From Methylopila jiangsuensis (GTDB lineage: Bacteria; Pseudomonadota; Alphaproteobacteria; Rhizobiales; Methylopilaceae): DNA of 64,000 nucleotides. Positions 1 through 9,801 of the stretch are shown here, piece after piece. Below the pieces are notes generated by a model. It searched no databases and was not told where the DNA came from. It saw nothing but the letters and a program-made list of their open reading frames with translations. Position 1 is the first letter of the stretch. Each line of letters begins with the position of its first letter. A program made the translations under genes and the position numbers. The DNA lies in assembly GCF_027922305.1 (NCBI RefSeq), contig NZ_BSFK01000013.1, positions 62,001 through 126,000 of the forward strand. Direction: 5' to 3'.

Positions 1-2
1 TC

Positions 3-350
3 CAGATCCAGCAGGTGCTGCTGAACCTCATCCGCAACGCGGTGGAGGCCATGCAGGACAGCGAGACCCGCGAACTCACGGTGGAGAGCCTCGCGCTGAA
101 GCCGGAGCGGCTCGCCATGATCCGCGTCACCGACACGGGGCCCGGCCTCGCCCCGGACGTGGCGGAGCGGCTGTTCCAGCCCTTCGTCACCACCAAGGCG
201 CAGGGCATGGGGGTGGGACTGTCGATCTGCCGCACGATCGTCGAGGCCCACGGCGGAAAAATCTGGGCGGAGCCGGCGCCGGGCGGCGGGGCGTGCTTCG
301 CCTTCACGTTAAGGGCCATCGGTCACGAGGAGCTTCGGGATGCGCGCTGA
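3..350 (+). CDS. fixL: FixL-like sensor histidine kinase, C-terminal end (5' truncated by window)
   Basis: This is the end of a histidine kinase whose start lies before the window; the reading frame is open from base 3. The visible 115 residues are the ATP-binding catalytic domain: an N box (LLNLIRNAVEAM), a G1 box (VTDTGPGLAP), an F box (LFQPFVTTK) and a G2 box (GMGVGLSICRTIVEAHGG). The stop codon overlaps the start of the downstream FixJ-type regulator by 11 bases, so the two are translationally coupled as a cognate pair. In FixL the N-terminal half carries a haem-PAS oxygen sensor, but that part is not visible, so oxygen sensing is inferred from the partner and from the fnr/hemN neighbours. 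Confidence 0.85.
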   Translation, partial: QIQQVLLNLIRNAVEAMQDSETRELTVESLALKPERLAMIRVTDTGPGLAPDVAERLFQPFVTTKAQGMGVGLSICRTIVEAHGGKIWAEPAPGGGACFAFTLRAIGHEELRDAR

Positions 351-951
351 CGCGGTGGTGCATGTGGTGGACGACGACGCGGCGGTGCGCCAGTCGCTGG
401 CCTTCCTGCTGGTTTCCGACGGACTGGCGGTCCAGACCCACGAAAGCGCCGCCGACCTGCTCGCGGTGGCGCGCGACATCGACGGCTGCGTCGTCACCGA
501 CGTGCGCATGCCCGGCGTCGACGGCATCGAGCTGCTGCGCCGGCTGAAGGCGCAGGGCGTCCACCTGCCGGTGATCGTGATGACGGGCCACGCCGACGTG
601 CCGCTGGCGGTGGAGGCCATGAAGGCGGGCGCCGTCGACTTCATGGAGAAGCCGTTCGACGACGAGGCCATGCTCGCCGCCGTGCGCGGCGCGCTGGATC
701 GGCAGGCGGACGTCGCGGGCCGGCAGGACCGGGCGGCGGAGGCCAAAGGGCGGATCGCCGCCCTGTCCGAGCGGGAGCGGCAGGTGCTGGACGGGCTCGT
801 GGCCGGCCACGCCAACAAGGCGATCGCCTATGATCTCGGCATCAGCCCGCGGACGGTGGAGATCTACCGCGCCAACGTCATGACCAAGATGCGCGCGGCC
901 AGCCTGTCCGAGCTGGTGCGGCTGGCGCTGCTGGCCGAAATGGCCGACTGA
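340..951 (+). CDS. fixJ: FixJ-family two-component response regulator
   Basis: A 203-residue response regulator. The N-terminal receiver (about residues 5-120) has the acidic cluster VVDDDAA, the phosphoryl-accepting aspartate in VTDVRMPG and the conserved lysine in MEKPFDD. The C-terminal part (about 135-200) is a LuxR/GerE helix-turn-helix (LSERERQVLDGLVAG, ISPRTVEIYR). FixJ proteins have this length and layout, and when phosphorylated by FixL under low oxygen they activate genes such as fixK. The start lies inside the kinase end. The neighbours (orphan receiver, FnrN-type regulator, hemN) support a role in microaerobic control; the exact targets cannot be read from this sequence. Confidence 0.9.
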   Translation: MRADAVVHVVDDDAAVRQSLAFLLVSDGLAVQTHESAADLLAVARDIDGCVVTDVRMPGVDGIELLRRLKAQGVHLPVIVMTGHADVPLAVEAMKAGAVDFMEKPFDDEAMLAAVRGALDRQADVAGRQDRAAEAKGRIAALSERERQVLDGLVAGHANKAIAYDLGISPRTVEIYRANVMTKMRAASLSELVRLALLAEMAD

Positions 952-1004
952 ACCTTCCGCGCGGCGCCCTTAAGGAATTGACCGGAGTGGCGGCGGCTTC
1001 GGGC

Positions 1005-1018
1005 TTGAGGCAGGTCAA
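1005..1018. promoter_or_regulatory. FNR/FixK-type box (TTGA-N6-TCAA)
   Basis: The sequence TTGAGGCAGGTCAA is a perfect core match to the FNR/FixK/Anr palindrome. Its centre lies about 79 bases before the start of the orphan receiver gene, which leaves room for a class II promoter with a short leader. It predicts low-oxygen control of that gene, perhaps by the FnrN-type protein encoded 0.6 kb downstream. Binding is inferred, not shown. Confidence 0.7.
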
Positions 1019-1089
1019 GGGTCCGCTTTGCGTCCTGCGCTAGGGATGACGGCGGACGGAACCTCTTCACTCAGCCGGGCGCCCGCACC

Positions 1090-1470
1090 ATGCCGCCACA
1101 GCAGGATCTGGTCATCGTCGTGGACGACGACGCCGCGGTGCGGCAGGCGCTGCGCTTCGCGCTGGAGCAGGAGGGGCTCGAGGTGCGGGACTACGCCGAC
1201 GGCGGCGAACTGCTCGCCGAAGCCGAGCTGCCGCGCCACGCCTGCCTGCTGATCGACCAGTTCATGCCCGCCATGAGCGGGGTCGATCTGGTGCGCCGCC
1301 TGCGACGTCGCCACGTGCGGCTGCCCGCGATCCTGATGACGGGACGTTCGAGCCGGGAGCTGCGCGAGAGCGCCAGCCGCGCCGGCTTCGCCTGCGTGCT
1401 GGAGAAGCCGCTCGACGACGGCGCGCTGATGGACACGATCCGCTCGGAGCTCGCGCGCGAGATTCATTGA
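1090..1470 (+). CDS. Single-domain response regulator (orphan receiver)
   Basis: A 126-residue protein made of one receiver domain and nothing else. It has the acidic pair in VVDDDAAVR, the likely phosphorylation aspartate in LLIDQFMPAMSG and the conserved lysine in LEKPLDD. No output domain follows, so it should act by protein contact or as a phosphate sink. The sequence resembles the FixJ receiver next door, which suggests an origin by duplication. A perfect FNR/FixK-type box lies upstream, so its expression probably rises when oxygen falls. Such receivers beside fixLJ could buffer the phosphorelay; that role is inference. Confidence 0.8.
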   Translation: MPPQQDLVIVVDDDAAVRQALRFALEQEGLEVRDYADGGELLAEAELPRHACLLIDQFMPAMSGVDLVRRLRRRHVRLPAILMTGRSSRELRESASRAGFACVLEKPLDDGALMDTIRSELAREIH

Positions 1471-1505
1471 GCGGCTGGCGGAAGCGAGGCTCGAGCGTTC
1501 CGGTG

Positions 1506-1537
1506 GTGGACGCCCGAGGGCAAGCGCGGGCATGACG
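1506..1537. repeat. Degenerate half-copy of a dispersed palindromic repeat
   Basis: This stretch reads gtggacgcccg...cgggcatgacg and matches the right-hand hairpin of the longer repeats at 21734-21833 and 29428-29524, with several changes in the loop. It sits in the 170-base gap between the orphan receiver and the fnr gene end, where I see nothing else. Confidence 0.4.
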
Positions 1538-1640
1538 AGGGCGTGAACTGCGACGCCGACCTTGAACGCCGGAAACGCGCGACGCCCGCCGTGCTCTGGC
1601 GGGTCTCGACGGCGGACGGTGGAAGGACGACGCGCGGCGT

Positions 1641-2402
1641 TCAGGCCGCCGCGAGCGCCTGCAGTCGGGGGGCGTCCAGCACGCGCACGCCGTCCGGCAC
1701 CACCAGCAGCGTCCGCTCGCGGGCGAGGCGGGAGATCACCCGGCTCACCGTCTCGATGGTGAGGCCGAGATGGTCCGCAAGGTCCTGCCGGCTCATGGGC
1801 AGCGCGATGGTGACCGCGCCGCCGCCCCGGCGGGCGAGACGGCCGCGCAGGGCGATCAGGAAGGCTGCGACGCGCTCCTCCGCCGACCGGCGGCCCAGCA
1901 GCACGATGTGGTCCTGAGCGGCGGCGAGTTCGTCGGCCGCGGCCCGGCGGAGGCTGGCGAGCAGATGGGGCTTGCGTTCCGCGAGCGCCGCATAGGCGTG
2001 GGCGTCGAAGCGGCAGACGCCCACCGGCGTCACCGCCTCCGCCGTGCTGGCGTAGCGCGCGTCCGGCGCGAGGCCGATGAAGTCGCCCGGCAGCAGGAAG
2101 CCGAGGATCTGTCGCCTTCCGTCCGACAGCAGGCGGTAGAGCCGGACCATGCCGCTGGTGATGGTGTAGACCGCGTCCGCGTCGTCGCCCTGACGGAACA
2201 GCGTCTCCTTGGGCGCGAAGCGCTGCTGGTCGCCGATGTCGCCGAAGGCGTCCAGCTCCCCGTCCGCCAGCGCCTGGCAGACGGCCAGCGCCCGCGCCGG
2301 GCAGCCGTCGCAGCCGGTCAGCGGCGTGGCGGCGGCGTGGGGGCGAAGCCGTTGGCCAAGCGCGGGCGTGGGGAGAAGGGCGGGGGCGAGGGCGGGGGTC
2401 AT
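1641..2402 (-). CDS. fnrN: FnrN-type CRP/FNR transcription regulator
   Basis: A 253-residue CRP/FNR-family regulator. Residues about 50-160 form the cyclic-nucleotide-like effector domain (KETLFRQGDDADAVY, GFLLPGDFIGL) and the C terminus has a winged helix with the FNR-type recognition helix (LTIETVSRVISRL). Cysteines at 31, 34 and 42 (C-X2-C-X7-C) and at 130 fit the four ligands of an oxygen-labile [4Fe-4S] cluster, as in FnrN rather than the cluster-less FixK proteins. The E-x-x-S/T-R pattern of the recognition helix predicts binding to TTGA-N6-TCAA, and two such boxes lie nearby (1005 and 2528). It is divergent from hemN, with one box in the shared region, so it may control both hemN and itself. 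Confidence 0.88.
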   Translation of the reverse strand: MTPALAPALLPTPALGQRLRPHAAATPLTGCDGCPARALAVCQALADGELDAFGDIGDQQRFAPKETLFRQGDDADAVYTITSGMVRLYRLLSDGRRQILGFLLPGDFIGLAPDARYASTAEAVTPVGVCRFDAHAYAALAERKPHLLASLRRAAADELAAAQDHIVLLGRRSAEERVAAFLIALRGRLARRGGGAVTIALPMSRQDLADHLGLTIETVSRVISRLARERTLLVVPDGVRVLDAPRLQALAAA

Positions 2403-2527
2403 CGGAGGGGCTTTCGAAGACGGGGCCGACGTTCAGGCGTCGTCCTCGGGATAGCCGCCGCCGCCGTTCTGCGCCATTCCGATGCTGCGCTTAAGGGGTT
2501 GCCCGTAAGCGCGTGTCCTTAGGCGCA

Positions 2528-2541
2528 TTGACCCGGATCAA
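2528..2541. promoter_or_regulatory. FNR/FixK-type box between fnrN and hemN
   Basis: TTGACCCGGATCAA is a perfect TTGA-N6-TCAA palindrome in the divergent fnrN-hemN region. Its centre is about 41.5 bases before the hemN ATG, the classic class II distance to a transcription start, so RNA may begin at or next to the ATG. It is 132 bases from the fnrN start and could also serve autoregulation. Confidence 0.78.
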
Positions 2542-2575
2542 GGACGCGGCGTCTGCGCCGCGCCAGCGTTCCGCC

Positions 2576-3928
2576 ATGCTGCCCTTGCGCCTTTCCGAGA
2601 TCGCCGGCCGCGCGGCCCCGCGCTACACCTCCTATCCCACCGCGCCCCAGTTCGAGGCGGGGGTGGACGGCGCCGTCTACGCCGGCTGGCTGGAGGCGCA
2701 GGCGGGAGGGAACGAGCCCGCCTCGCTCTATCTCCATGTGCCCTATTGCCGCTCGATCTGCAGCTATTGCGGCTGCGCCGCCAAGGCCACGCGGCGGGAC
2801 GAGCCGCTCATCGCCTTCGCCGCCCGCCTGCGGCGCGAGATCGCTCTGGTGGCCGAGCGCACCGGGCCGTTGCGGGTGACGCATCTGCACTGGGGCGGCG
2901 GCACGCCGAACGTGCTGCCGAACGACCTGTTCCGGGCCATCCTCGACGACATCCACGCGCGGTTCGATCTGGAGCCGGACGCCGAGCACGCCATGGAGAT
3001 CGACCCGCGCCACCTCACCGCGGAGACGGTGGCGGCGCTGATGGACGGCGGCGTCACCCGCGTCAGCCTCGGGGTGCAGGATTTCGATCCGGCCGTGCAG
3101 AAGGCGATCGGGCGGGTGCAGCCGTTCGAGATGGTGCGGACGGCGGTGGAGGGCTTTCGCGCCGCGGGGCTTTCCGGCCTCAACATGGATCTGATCTACG
3201 GCCTGCCGCGCCAGACGCAGGCCTCCATCCGCGACACGGCGGCCCGCGCGGCGGCGCTCGGGCCGGACCGGATCGCGCTGTTCGGCTACGCCCATGTGCC
3301 GTGGATGCGGCCGCACCAGCGGCTGATGGACGAGGCCGCGCTGCCCGATCCGGCGCTCCGGGCGGAACTGGCGGAGACCGCGCGGGAGACGTTGATCGTC
3401 GCCGGCTACGTCCCCGTCGGCATCGACCATTTCGCCCGTCCCGACGACGGGCTGGCGCGGGCGCTGGCGGCGCGGACGCTGCGCCGCAATTTTCAGGGCT
3501 ACACCACCGACCGGGCGCCGGTCCTGCTCGGCTTCGGCCCCACCGCCATCGGCCGGCTTCCGCAAGGCCATGTGCAGAACGCCCCCGACATCGCCGGCTG
3601 GGGCCGGGCGGTGGACGCGGGACGCCTGCCCGTGGTCCGCGGCCGGGCGCTGACGCCGGACGACCGTCTGCGCGGGGCGGTGATCGAAAGCCTGCTCTGT
3701 TTCTTCGAGGCCGATCTGGCGGCGCTTTGCGAACGCCATGGCGCCTCTTTGGAGGCGTTCGCGCCGGCGCTCGCGGAGCTGGAGGCGCTGCGGCGGCAGG
3801 GCTTCGTGGAGCTGGCCGACGACGGCCGCCTGACGATCGTCCGCGACGGTCCGGCGCTCGCCCGGATCGTGGCGAGCGCCTTCGACGCCTATCTCGGCTC
3901 CGCCGCCCGCCATTCTCTGGCGGTGTGA
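2576..3928 (+). CDS. hemN: Oxygen-independent coproporphyrinogen III dehydrogenase
   Basis: A 450-residue radical-SAM enzyme that oxidatively decarboxylates coproporphyrinogen III to protoporphyrinogen IX without oxygen, in the cytoplasmic haem pathway. The N terminus carries the family signature PRYTSYPTAPQF. The cluster motif C-X3-C-X2-C is in VPYCRSICSYCGC, followed by the GGGTPN motif that contacts SAM and by the HemN C-terminal domain with FQGYTTDR. I chose the ATG at 2576 because the conserved N terminus begins there; an earlier in-frame start at 2513 would place the FNR box inside the gene. No clear ribosome site precedes this ATG. Low-oxygen induction through the box at 2528 fits the role of an anaerobic isozyme. 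Confidence 0.93.
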   Translation: MLPLRLSEIAGRAAPRYTSYPTAPQFEAGVDGAVYAGWLEAQAGGNEPASLYLHVPYCRSICSYCGCAAKATRRDEPLIAFAARLRREIALVAERTGPLRVTHLHWGGGTPNVLPNDLFRAILDDIHARFDLEPDAEHAMEIDPRHLTAETVAALMDGGVTRVSLGVQDFDPAVQKAIGRVQPFEMVRTAVEGFRAAGLSGLNMDLIYGLPRQTQASIRDTAARAAALGPDRIALFGYAHVPWMRPHQRLMDEAALPDPALRAELAETARETLIVAGYVPVGIDHFARPDDGLARALAARTLRRNFQGYTTDRAPVLLGFGPTAIGRLPQGHVQNAPDIAGWGRAVDAGRLPVVRGRALTPDDRLRGAVIESLLCFFEADLAALCERHGASLEAFAPALAELEALRRQGFVELADDGRLTIVRDGPALARIVASAFDAYLGSAARHSLAV

Positions 3929-4043
3929 GGCGCAGGCGGCTTTCGATCGCGCCGGTTGAAAAACGCCATGACGTCCGATGAACAAGCTTACGTCTGTTCA
4001 ATTCCGCAGCTTTGGCGGAACAGCTTGATCTTGACGTCGATCT

Positions 4044-4092
4044 CCCCCTCACCCGGCGCTTCGCGCCGACCTCTCCCCGCCGGGGAAAGGTG
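4044..4092. repeat. Left arm of an intergenic inverted repeat
   Basis: This arm (ccccctcacccgg...gacctctccccgccgggg...ggtg) is the reverse complement, with changes, of the arm at 4152-4204. The pair forms a large imperfect palindrome in the 414-base gap between hemN and the helicase gene. Each arm also holds its own small hairpins. It looks like a mobile-free repeated intergenic element; no gene is visible in the gap. Confidence 0.6.
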
Positions 4093-4151
4093 AAAGGGGG
4101 GCTTCCGCGCCTTATCCGGCTTTGTGGTGGAGCGCGGCGATTGAACCGCGT

Positions 4152-4204
4152 CACCTCTTCCCAGCGGGGAGAGGTCGGATGACGCAGTCATCCGGGTGAG
4201 GGGG
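4152..4204. repeat. Right arm of an intergenic inverted repeat
   Basis: This is the partner of the arm at 4044-4092, in the opposite orientation: cacctcttccc...ggggagaggtcgg...gggtgagggg. A short hairpin (gatgacgcagtcatc) replaces the middle segment of the left arm. A further fragment, ctcgggcatgacgg near 4249-4262, recalls the other repeat family of this window. Confidence 0.6.
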
Positions 4205-4342
4205 CCGGAGCGTTTGGCGCCTGCGGGTATCTCAATACCTAGCGCAAGCTCGGGCATGACGGCGGCGGGACCGTCGGCGGCTTCTGAGGCCGCTGTCCGC
4301 TTTCCCGAAAACGGAGGTCGGGCGGGCGCCCGACCTCTCCGC

Positions 4343-6229
4343 TCAGCCCTCGGCGAAGCGGCGGGGGCGCTGGGGCTTGCGCGGGGCGTTGGCCGGGCGC
4401 TCGGCGCGGTCCTTGCGCGGACCGGCGAAGGGCGCCTTCGGGCGGGCCGGCTTGCCGTCGCGCTTGCCCTCGAACGGACGGGCGTCGCCGTAAGGCTTCG
4501 GCGCGGCCTTCTTCCACGGCTTGGGCTCGTATTTCGCTTCGCCCTGAGGCTTGGGGCCGCGGGGCGCGGGCGCGTCGCCGTAGGAGATCGTCACGTCGCC
4601 CTTTTCGGCGCGCAGCGCCGTGGCGGCGAAACGCTCGGCCGCCTCGGCCGCGATCTCCACCTTGGTCTCCGTGTCGAAGATGCGGATCGCGCCGATGTCG
4701 CCGCGCTCCACGCCGCCGCGGCGGCACAGCATAGGCAGCAGCCACTTCGGGTCGGCGTTCTGCTTGCGGCCGATGGCGAGGCGGAACCACACGCCGGCGC
4801 CGAAGCTCTCCCGCGGGGCGGCGGGCGCGCGCTCAGGCCGTTCGCCGCGCTCGAACCGGTCGGAACGCTCGCCACGCTCGAATCGGTCGCCGCCCACCGG
4901 CTTGCGGGTCGGCCGCTCGCCGGGGTCGCTCACCTCTTCCGGCGCGGGCATCTGGGCGCGGTGCAGGCGGGCGAGCGCCACCGCCATCTGGGCCGGGCTC
5001 AGCTTCTCCGCCAGCGCCTGGGCGAGAACCATGTCCTCGTCGCTGGCGGGGTCGGTCAGCATCGGCGAGGCCAGCATGCGCTCCTGGTCCAGCGCGCGGA
5101 TCTCCTCCGCCGTGGGCGGGCCGCCCCAGGCGGGAACGACGCCCGCGTCCACCATCATGGTCTCGGCCTTGCGGCGCCGCGACGGCGGCACCAGCATCAC
5201 CGAGACGCCCTTGCGGCCCGCGCGGCCGGTGCGGCCGCTGCGGTGCTGGAAGGTCTCGGCGTCGTGGGGCAGCTCGGCGTGGATGACGAGCCCGAGATTG
5301 GGCAGGTCGATGCCGCGGGCGGCGACGTCGGTCGCCACGCACACCCGCGCCCGGCTGTCGCGCAGGGCCTGCAGCGCGCGGTTGCGCTCGTTCTGGCTGA
5401 GCTCGCCCGACAGCAGCACCGCGTCGAAGCCGCGCTCGGCCAGCGTCGCGTGCAGGCGGCGCACGCCTTCGCGGGTGGAGCAGAACACGATGGCGGCTTC
5501 CGAATCCGCCTGCCGCAGCAGGTTCACCACCACATGGCCGATCTCGCGCACATGCACGCGCACGGCGCGGTGCTCGATGTCCGCATGGCCGCGGCCGTCG
5601 CTCTCGATGGCGATGCGCTCGGCGTCGCGCTGGAAGCGGCGGGCGATGTCGGCGATGTCCGGGGGCAGGGTGGCGGAGAACAGCAGCGTGCGCCGCTCCG
5701 GCGCCGCGGCCTCGAGGATGAATTCGAGGTCTTCGCGGAAGCCGAGGTCGAGCATCTCGTCGGCCTCGTCCAGCACCGCGGCCTTGAGGCCCGACAGGTC
5801 GAGCGCGCCGCGCTCGATGTGGTCCTTCAGCCGGCCGGGCGTGCCCACCACGATGTGGGCGCCCAGCTCCAGCCGGCGCCGCTCCGCGCGGGGGTCCATG
5901 CCGCCGACGCAGGCCATGACGCGCCCGCCGGCTTCGGCGTAGAGCCAGCGCAGCTCCCGCTCCACCTGCATGGCGAGTTCGCGGGTCGGCGCCACCACCA
6001 GCGCCACCGGACGCCCGGCCTCGCCGAGCCGCTCCGCGCCGTCGAGCAGGGTCTCGCCCATGGCGAGGCCATAGGCGACCGTCTTGCCCGAGCCGGTGCG
6101 GGCGGAGACCAGCAGGTCGCGGGCGCCGAGCCCCTCCGCCAGAACGGCGGACTGCACGGGCGTGAGCTCGGCGTAGCCGCGGGCGTCGAGCGCGCGGGCG
6201 AGCGGGGCGGCGAGGGCGGGAATCGTCAC
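4343..6229 (-). CDS. DEAD-box RNA helicase with DbpA-type RNA-binding domain
   Basis: A 628-residue ATP-dependent RNA helicase. The Q motif region (ELTPVQSAVL), Walker A (ARTGSGKT), motif II (LDEADEML), motif III (FSATLP) and motif VI ([13 protein letters not shown]) are all present. After a charged linker with an RFERGERSDRFERGE repeat comes a domain (WFRLAIGRKQNADPKWLL...) that fits the DbpA RNA-binding fold (PF03880), then a Lys/Pro/Arg-rich tail. DbpA proteins act in large-subunit ribosome assembly and CsdA-like ones in cold adaptation; which applies is unclear. The GTG at 6229 is preferred because homology starts there (TIPALAAPLARALDARG); upstream in-frame sequence overlaps the transpeptidase gene. 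Not named dbpA because the tail is longer than usual. Confidence 0.9.
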   Translation of the reverse strand: MTIPALAAPLARALDARGYAELTPVQSAVLAEGLGARDLLVSARTGSGKTVAYGLAMGETLLDGAERLGEAGRPVALVVAPTRELAMQVERELRWLYAEAGGRVMACVGGMDPRAERRRLELGAHIVVGTPGRLKDHIERGALDLSGLKAAVLDEADEMLDLGFREDLEFILEAAAPERRTLLFSATLPPDIADIARRFQRDAERIAIESDGRGHADIEHRAVRVHVREIGHVVVNLLRQADSEAAIVFCSTREGVRRLHATLAERGFDAVLLSGELSQNERNRALQALRDSRARVCVATDVAARGIDLPNLGLVIHAELPHDAETFQHRSGRTGRAGRKGVSVMLVPPSRRRKAETMMVDAGVVPAWGGPPTAEEIRALDQERMLASPMLTDPASDEDMVLAQALAEKLSPAQMAVALARLHRAQMPAPEEVSDPGERPTRKPVGGDRFERGERSDRFERGERPERAPAAPRESFGAGVWFRLAIGRKQNADPKWLLPMLCRRGGVERGDIGAIRIFDTETKVEIAAEAAERFAATALRAEKGDVTISYGDAPAPRGPKPQGEAKYEPKPWKKAAPKPYGDARPFEGKRDGKPARPKAPFAGPRKDRAERPANAPRKPQRPRRFAEG

Positions 6230-6383
6230 GGGTCGGGAGCGCTTTCTGCGGGCCTGGAACGACGGACGCCGCGGACGGAAGCCGTCCACGGCGTCTGCGA
6301 AGCCTCGGCTGTTCAGCCTGATCGGGATGCGGCGCCCGTATACCCCTTTTTTCGGTGGAGCGCCACCGCCTGAAGTCGTGACG

Positions 6384-7250
6384 TCAGCGTGCGGCGGCCA
6401 TGTCGTCGTAAGGCGCCGACATGGGCGCGTAAGAGGCGGCCGCGGCGGTCTCCTGCTCCCAGCGCGCGGCGGCATAAGACGACGCCGCGCAGATCGACTC
6501 CGCGCTCGCGGGCGGCTCGCCGGGGCGCGCCGGCCGGGCGAAGCCGTAGCGTCCGCCGCAGGCGGCGACCTGAGGCGGCCTTGCGGTTGCGGCGAAGATG
6601 TCGTGGCCGTCCTTGAGCATGCGCCAGAACGGCATGTTGGGGTTGTCCGCGTGCCGGGCCATGTTGGCCTCCGTCATGCGGAACGGAAAGGCCTGGAACG
6701 GCACCGTGCCCTGGCCGTTCTGCAGCGCCTCGCGCACGAGGCCGTAGATCTCCTCCATGCCCTTGTGGGTCATGGCGTAGCAGCCCACCGACTTGCAGCC
6801 GCCATGCACCATCAGATGGCTGCCGGTGCGGCCCATCTGCCGGTCGAAGGCGTTGGGGAAGCCGATGTTGAACGCGAGATGGTTGCGCGACCACGGGTTC
6901 AGGCTGCCGCCGTCGATGGCGTAGAAGCCTTCCGGCGCCTGCCGGTCGCCCTCGCGGATCTTGGGGCCGAGCTTGCCGGAGAAGCGGCAGATCGGATAGC
7001 TGCGCAGCAGGCCGTAGCGGCCGTTGCGCTCCTGCTTCCAGACCTCGAGCTCGCCTTCCTCCTTGAACACCCGGATCAGGATCGGCGCCTGACGCGGCAT
7101 GTCCATGTCGCGCATCAGGCTCACCGTGGCGTAGGAGACCGAGCCGGTCTTCACCTTGCGGACCTTGCCGCCGGTCGAGCAGCCCGCCACGGCGGCGGAC
7201 AGGAGAAGGACGGCCAGGACGTTCCGCGACGCTCCACGCATAGGGTTCAC
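6384..7250 (-). CDS. L,D-transpeptidase (YafK-type) lipoprotein
   Basis: A 288-residue envelope protein. The N terminus is a lipoprotein signal with hydrophobic core VLAVLLLSAAVAG followed by the lipobox cysteine at about residue 24. The catalytic YkuD domain is clear from HLMVHGGCKSVGCYAMT: the histidine, HGG and the second-cysteine segment GCY match the YafK/ErfK group, whose active-site cysteine makes or breaks 3-3 or lipoprotein-peptidoglycan links. The C-terminal 60 residues are Ala-rich and without known domain. It is on the same strand as the helicase downstream but separated by 154 bases. Start could be the Met at codon 1 or 4. Substrate is inferred only. Confidence 0.87.
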   Translation of the reverse strand: MNPMRGASRNVLAVLLLSAAVAGCSTGGKVRKVKTGSVSYATVSLMRDMDMPRQAPILIRVFKEEGELEVWKQERNGRYGLLRSYPICRFSGKLGPKIREGDRQAPEGFYAIDGGSLNPWSRNHLAFNIGFPNAFDRQMGRTGSHLMVHGGCKSVGCYAMTHKGMEEIYGLVREALQNGQGTVPFQAFPFRMTEANMARHADNPNMPFWRMLKDGHDIFAATARPPQVAACGGRYGFARPARPGEPPASAESICAASSYAAARWEQETAAAASYAPMSAPYDDMAAAR

Positions 7251-7462
7251 TCCACGCAGGCCCCGGCCCGGCGCGGGGGGCGGCCGGGGACGGCGCGCGG
7301 AGGCTCATGGGCCGGACGCGAGATACGCCGCGACGGCCCGCCGGGCCGCGCGCCCGGGGCTTTGAACCCTCAACCTTGGCCCATTTTCATAACGGTCGGT
7401 AAACCGTGGCGGATCAGGGCCGGGAGCTTCGACTCAGGGTTAACAGGCGCGGCCGGAAACGA

Positions 7463-7496
7463 CGAAGGCCCCGGATCGCGGGATCCGGGGCCTTCG
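7463..7496 (-). terminator. Intrinsic terminator of rpmE
   Basis: A perfect 15-bp stem (CGAAGGCCCCGGATC paired with GATCCGGGGCCTTCG) with a 4-base loop lies 49 bases after the rpmE stop. On the minus strand it is followed by TCGTTTCC, a weak T-run. Confidence 0.8.
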
Positions 7497-7544
7497 GAGG
7501 CGGTCGTCGGAGAAGGCGGCGCGCCGGGGGGCGCGGCCCGAGCC

Positions 7545-7775
7545 TTACTTGCCGGTGATGCCGAAATTCGCGAAGCGCTTGTTGAAGCGCGAGAGACGGC
7601 CGCCGCGGTCGGTGAGCTGGGCCGAGCCGCCGGTCCACGCCGGATGGGTCTTCGGGTCGATGTCGAGCTGCAGCGTGTCGCCATCCTTGCCGTAGGTCGA
7701 ACGCGTGAAGTACTCGGTTCCATCGGTCATCACGACCTTGATGGAGTGGTAGTCGGGATGGATGTCGGCCTTCAT
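7545..7775 (-). CDS. rpmE: 50S ribosomal protein L31
   Basis: A 76-residue L31 protein beginning [19 protein letters not shown], a typical alphaproteobacterial form. The four zinc-binding cysteines of the zinc-type L31 are absent, so this is the zinc-independent form. The segment [12 protein letters not shown] and the C-terminal [10 protein letters not shown] are family signatures. It is a single-gene unit ending in a strong hairpin. It is divergent from the ABC exporter gene, an arrangement I recall from other Hyphomicrobiales. Confidence 0.97.
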   Translation of the reverse strand: MKADIHPDYHSIKVVMTDGTEYFTRSTYGKDGDTLQLDIDPKTHPAWTGGSAQLTDRGGRLSRFNKRFANFGITGK

Positions 7776-7989
7776 TTCGGGTCTCTGTCGTTAATGCCGG
7801 TTGAGCGCGCGCCCGGTCGAGCGCTTGCGGAACGTGCGACGATCTCGTGAACGGGGAGCCTATACCGCAAACGCGCCCGGGGAACAACCGGGGGCGGGGC
7901 CGCCCGGCCCATCGGAGGTGTCGCGCTTTTCGCCCGCGTTCCTTATAAGGCGCCCATGACGTCTGGAACGATACGAAAGAGCATCCGCG

Positions 7990-9797
<1,808 letters not shown>

Positions 9798-9801
<4 letters not shown>

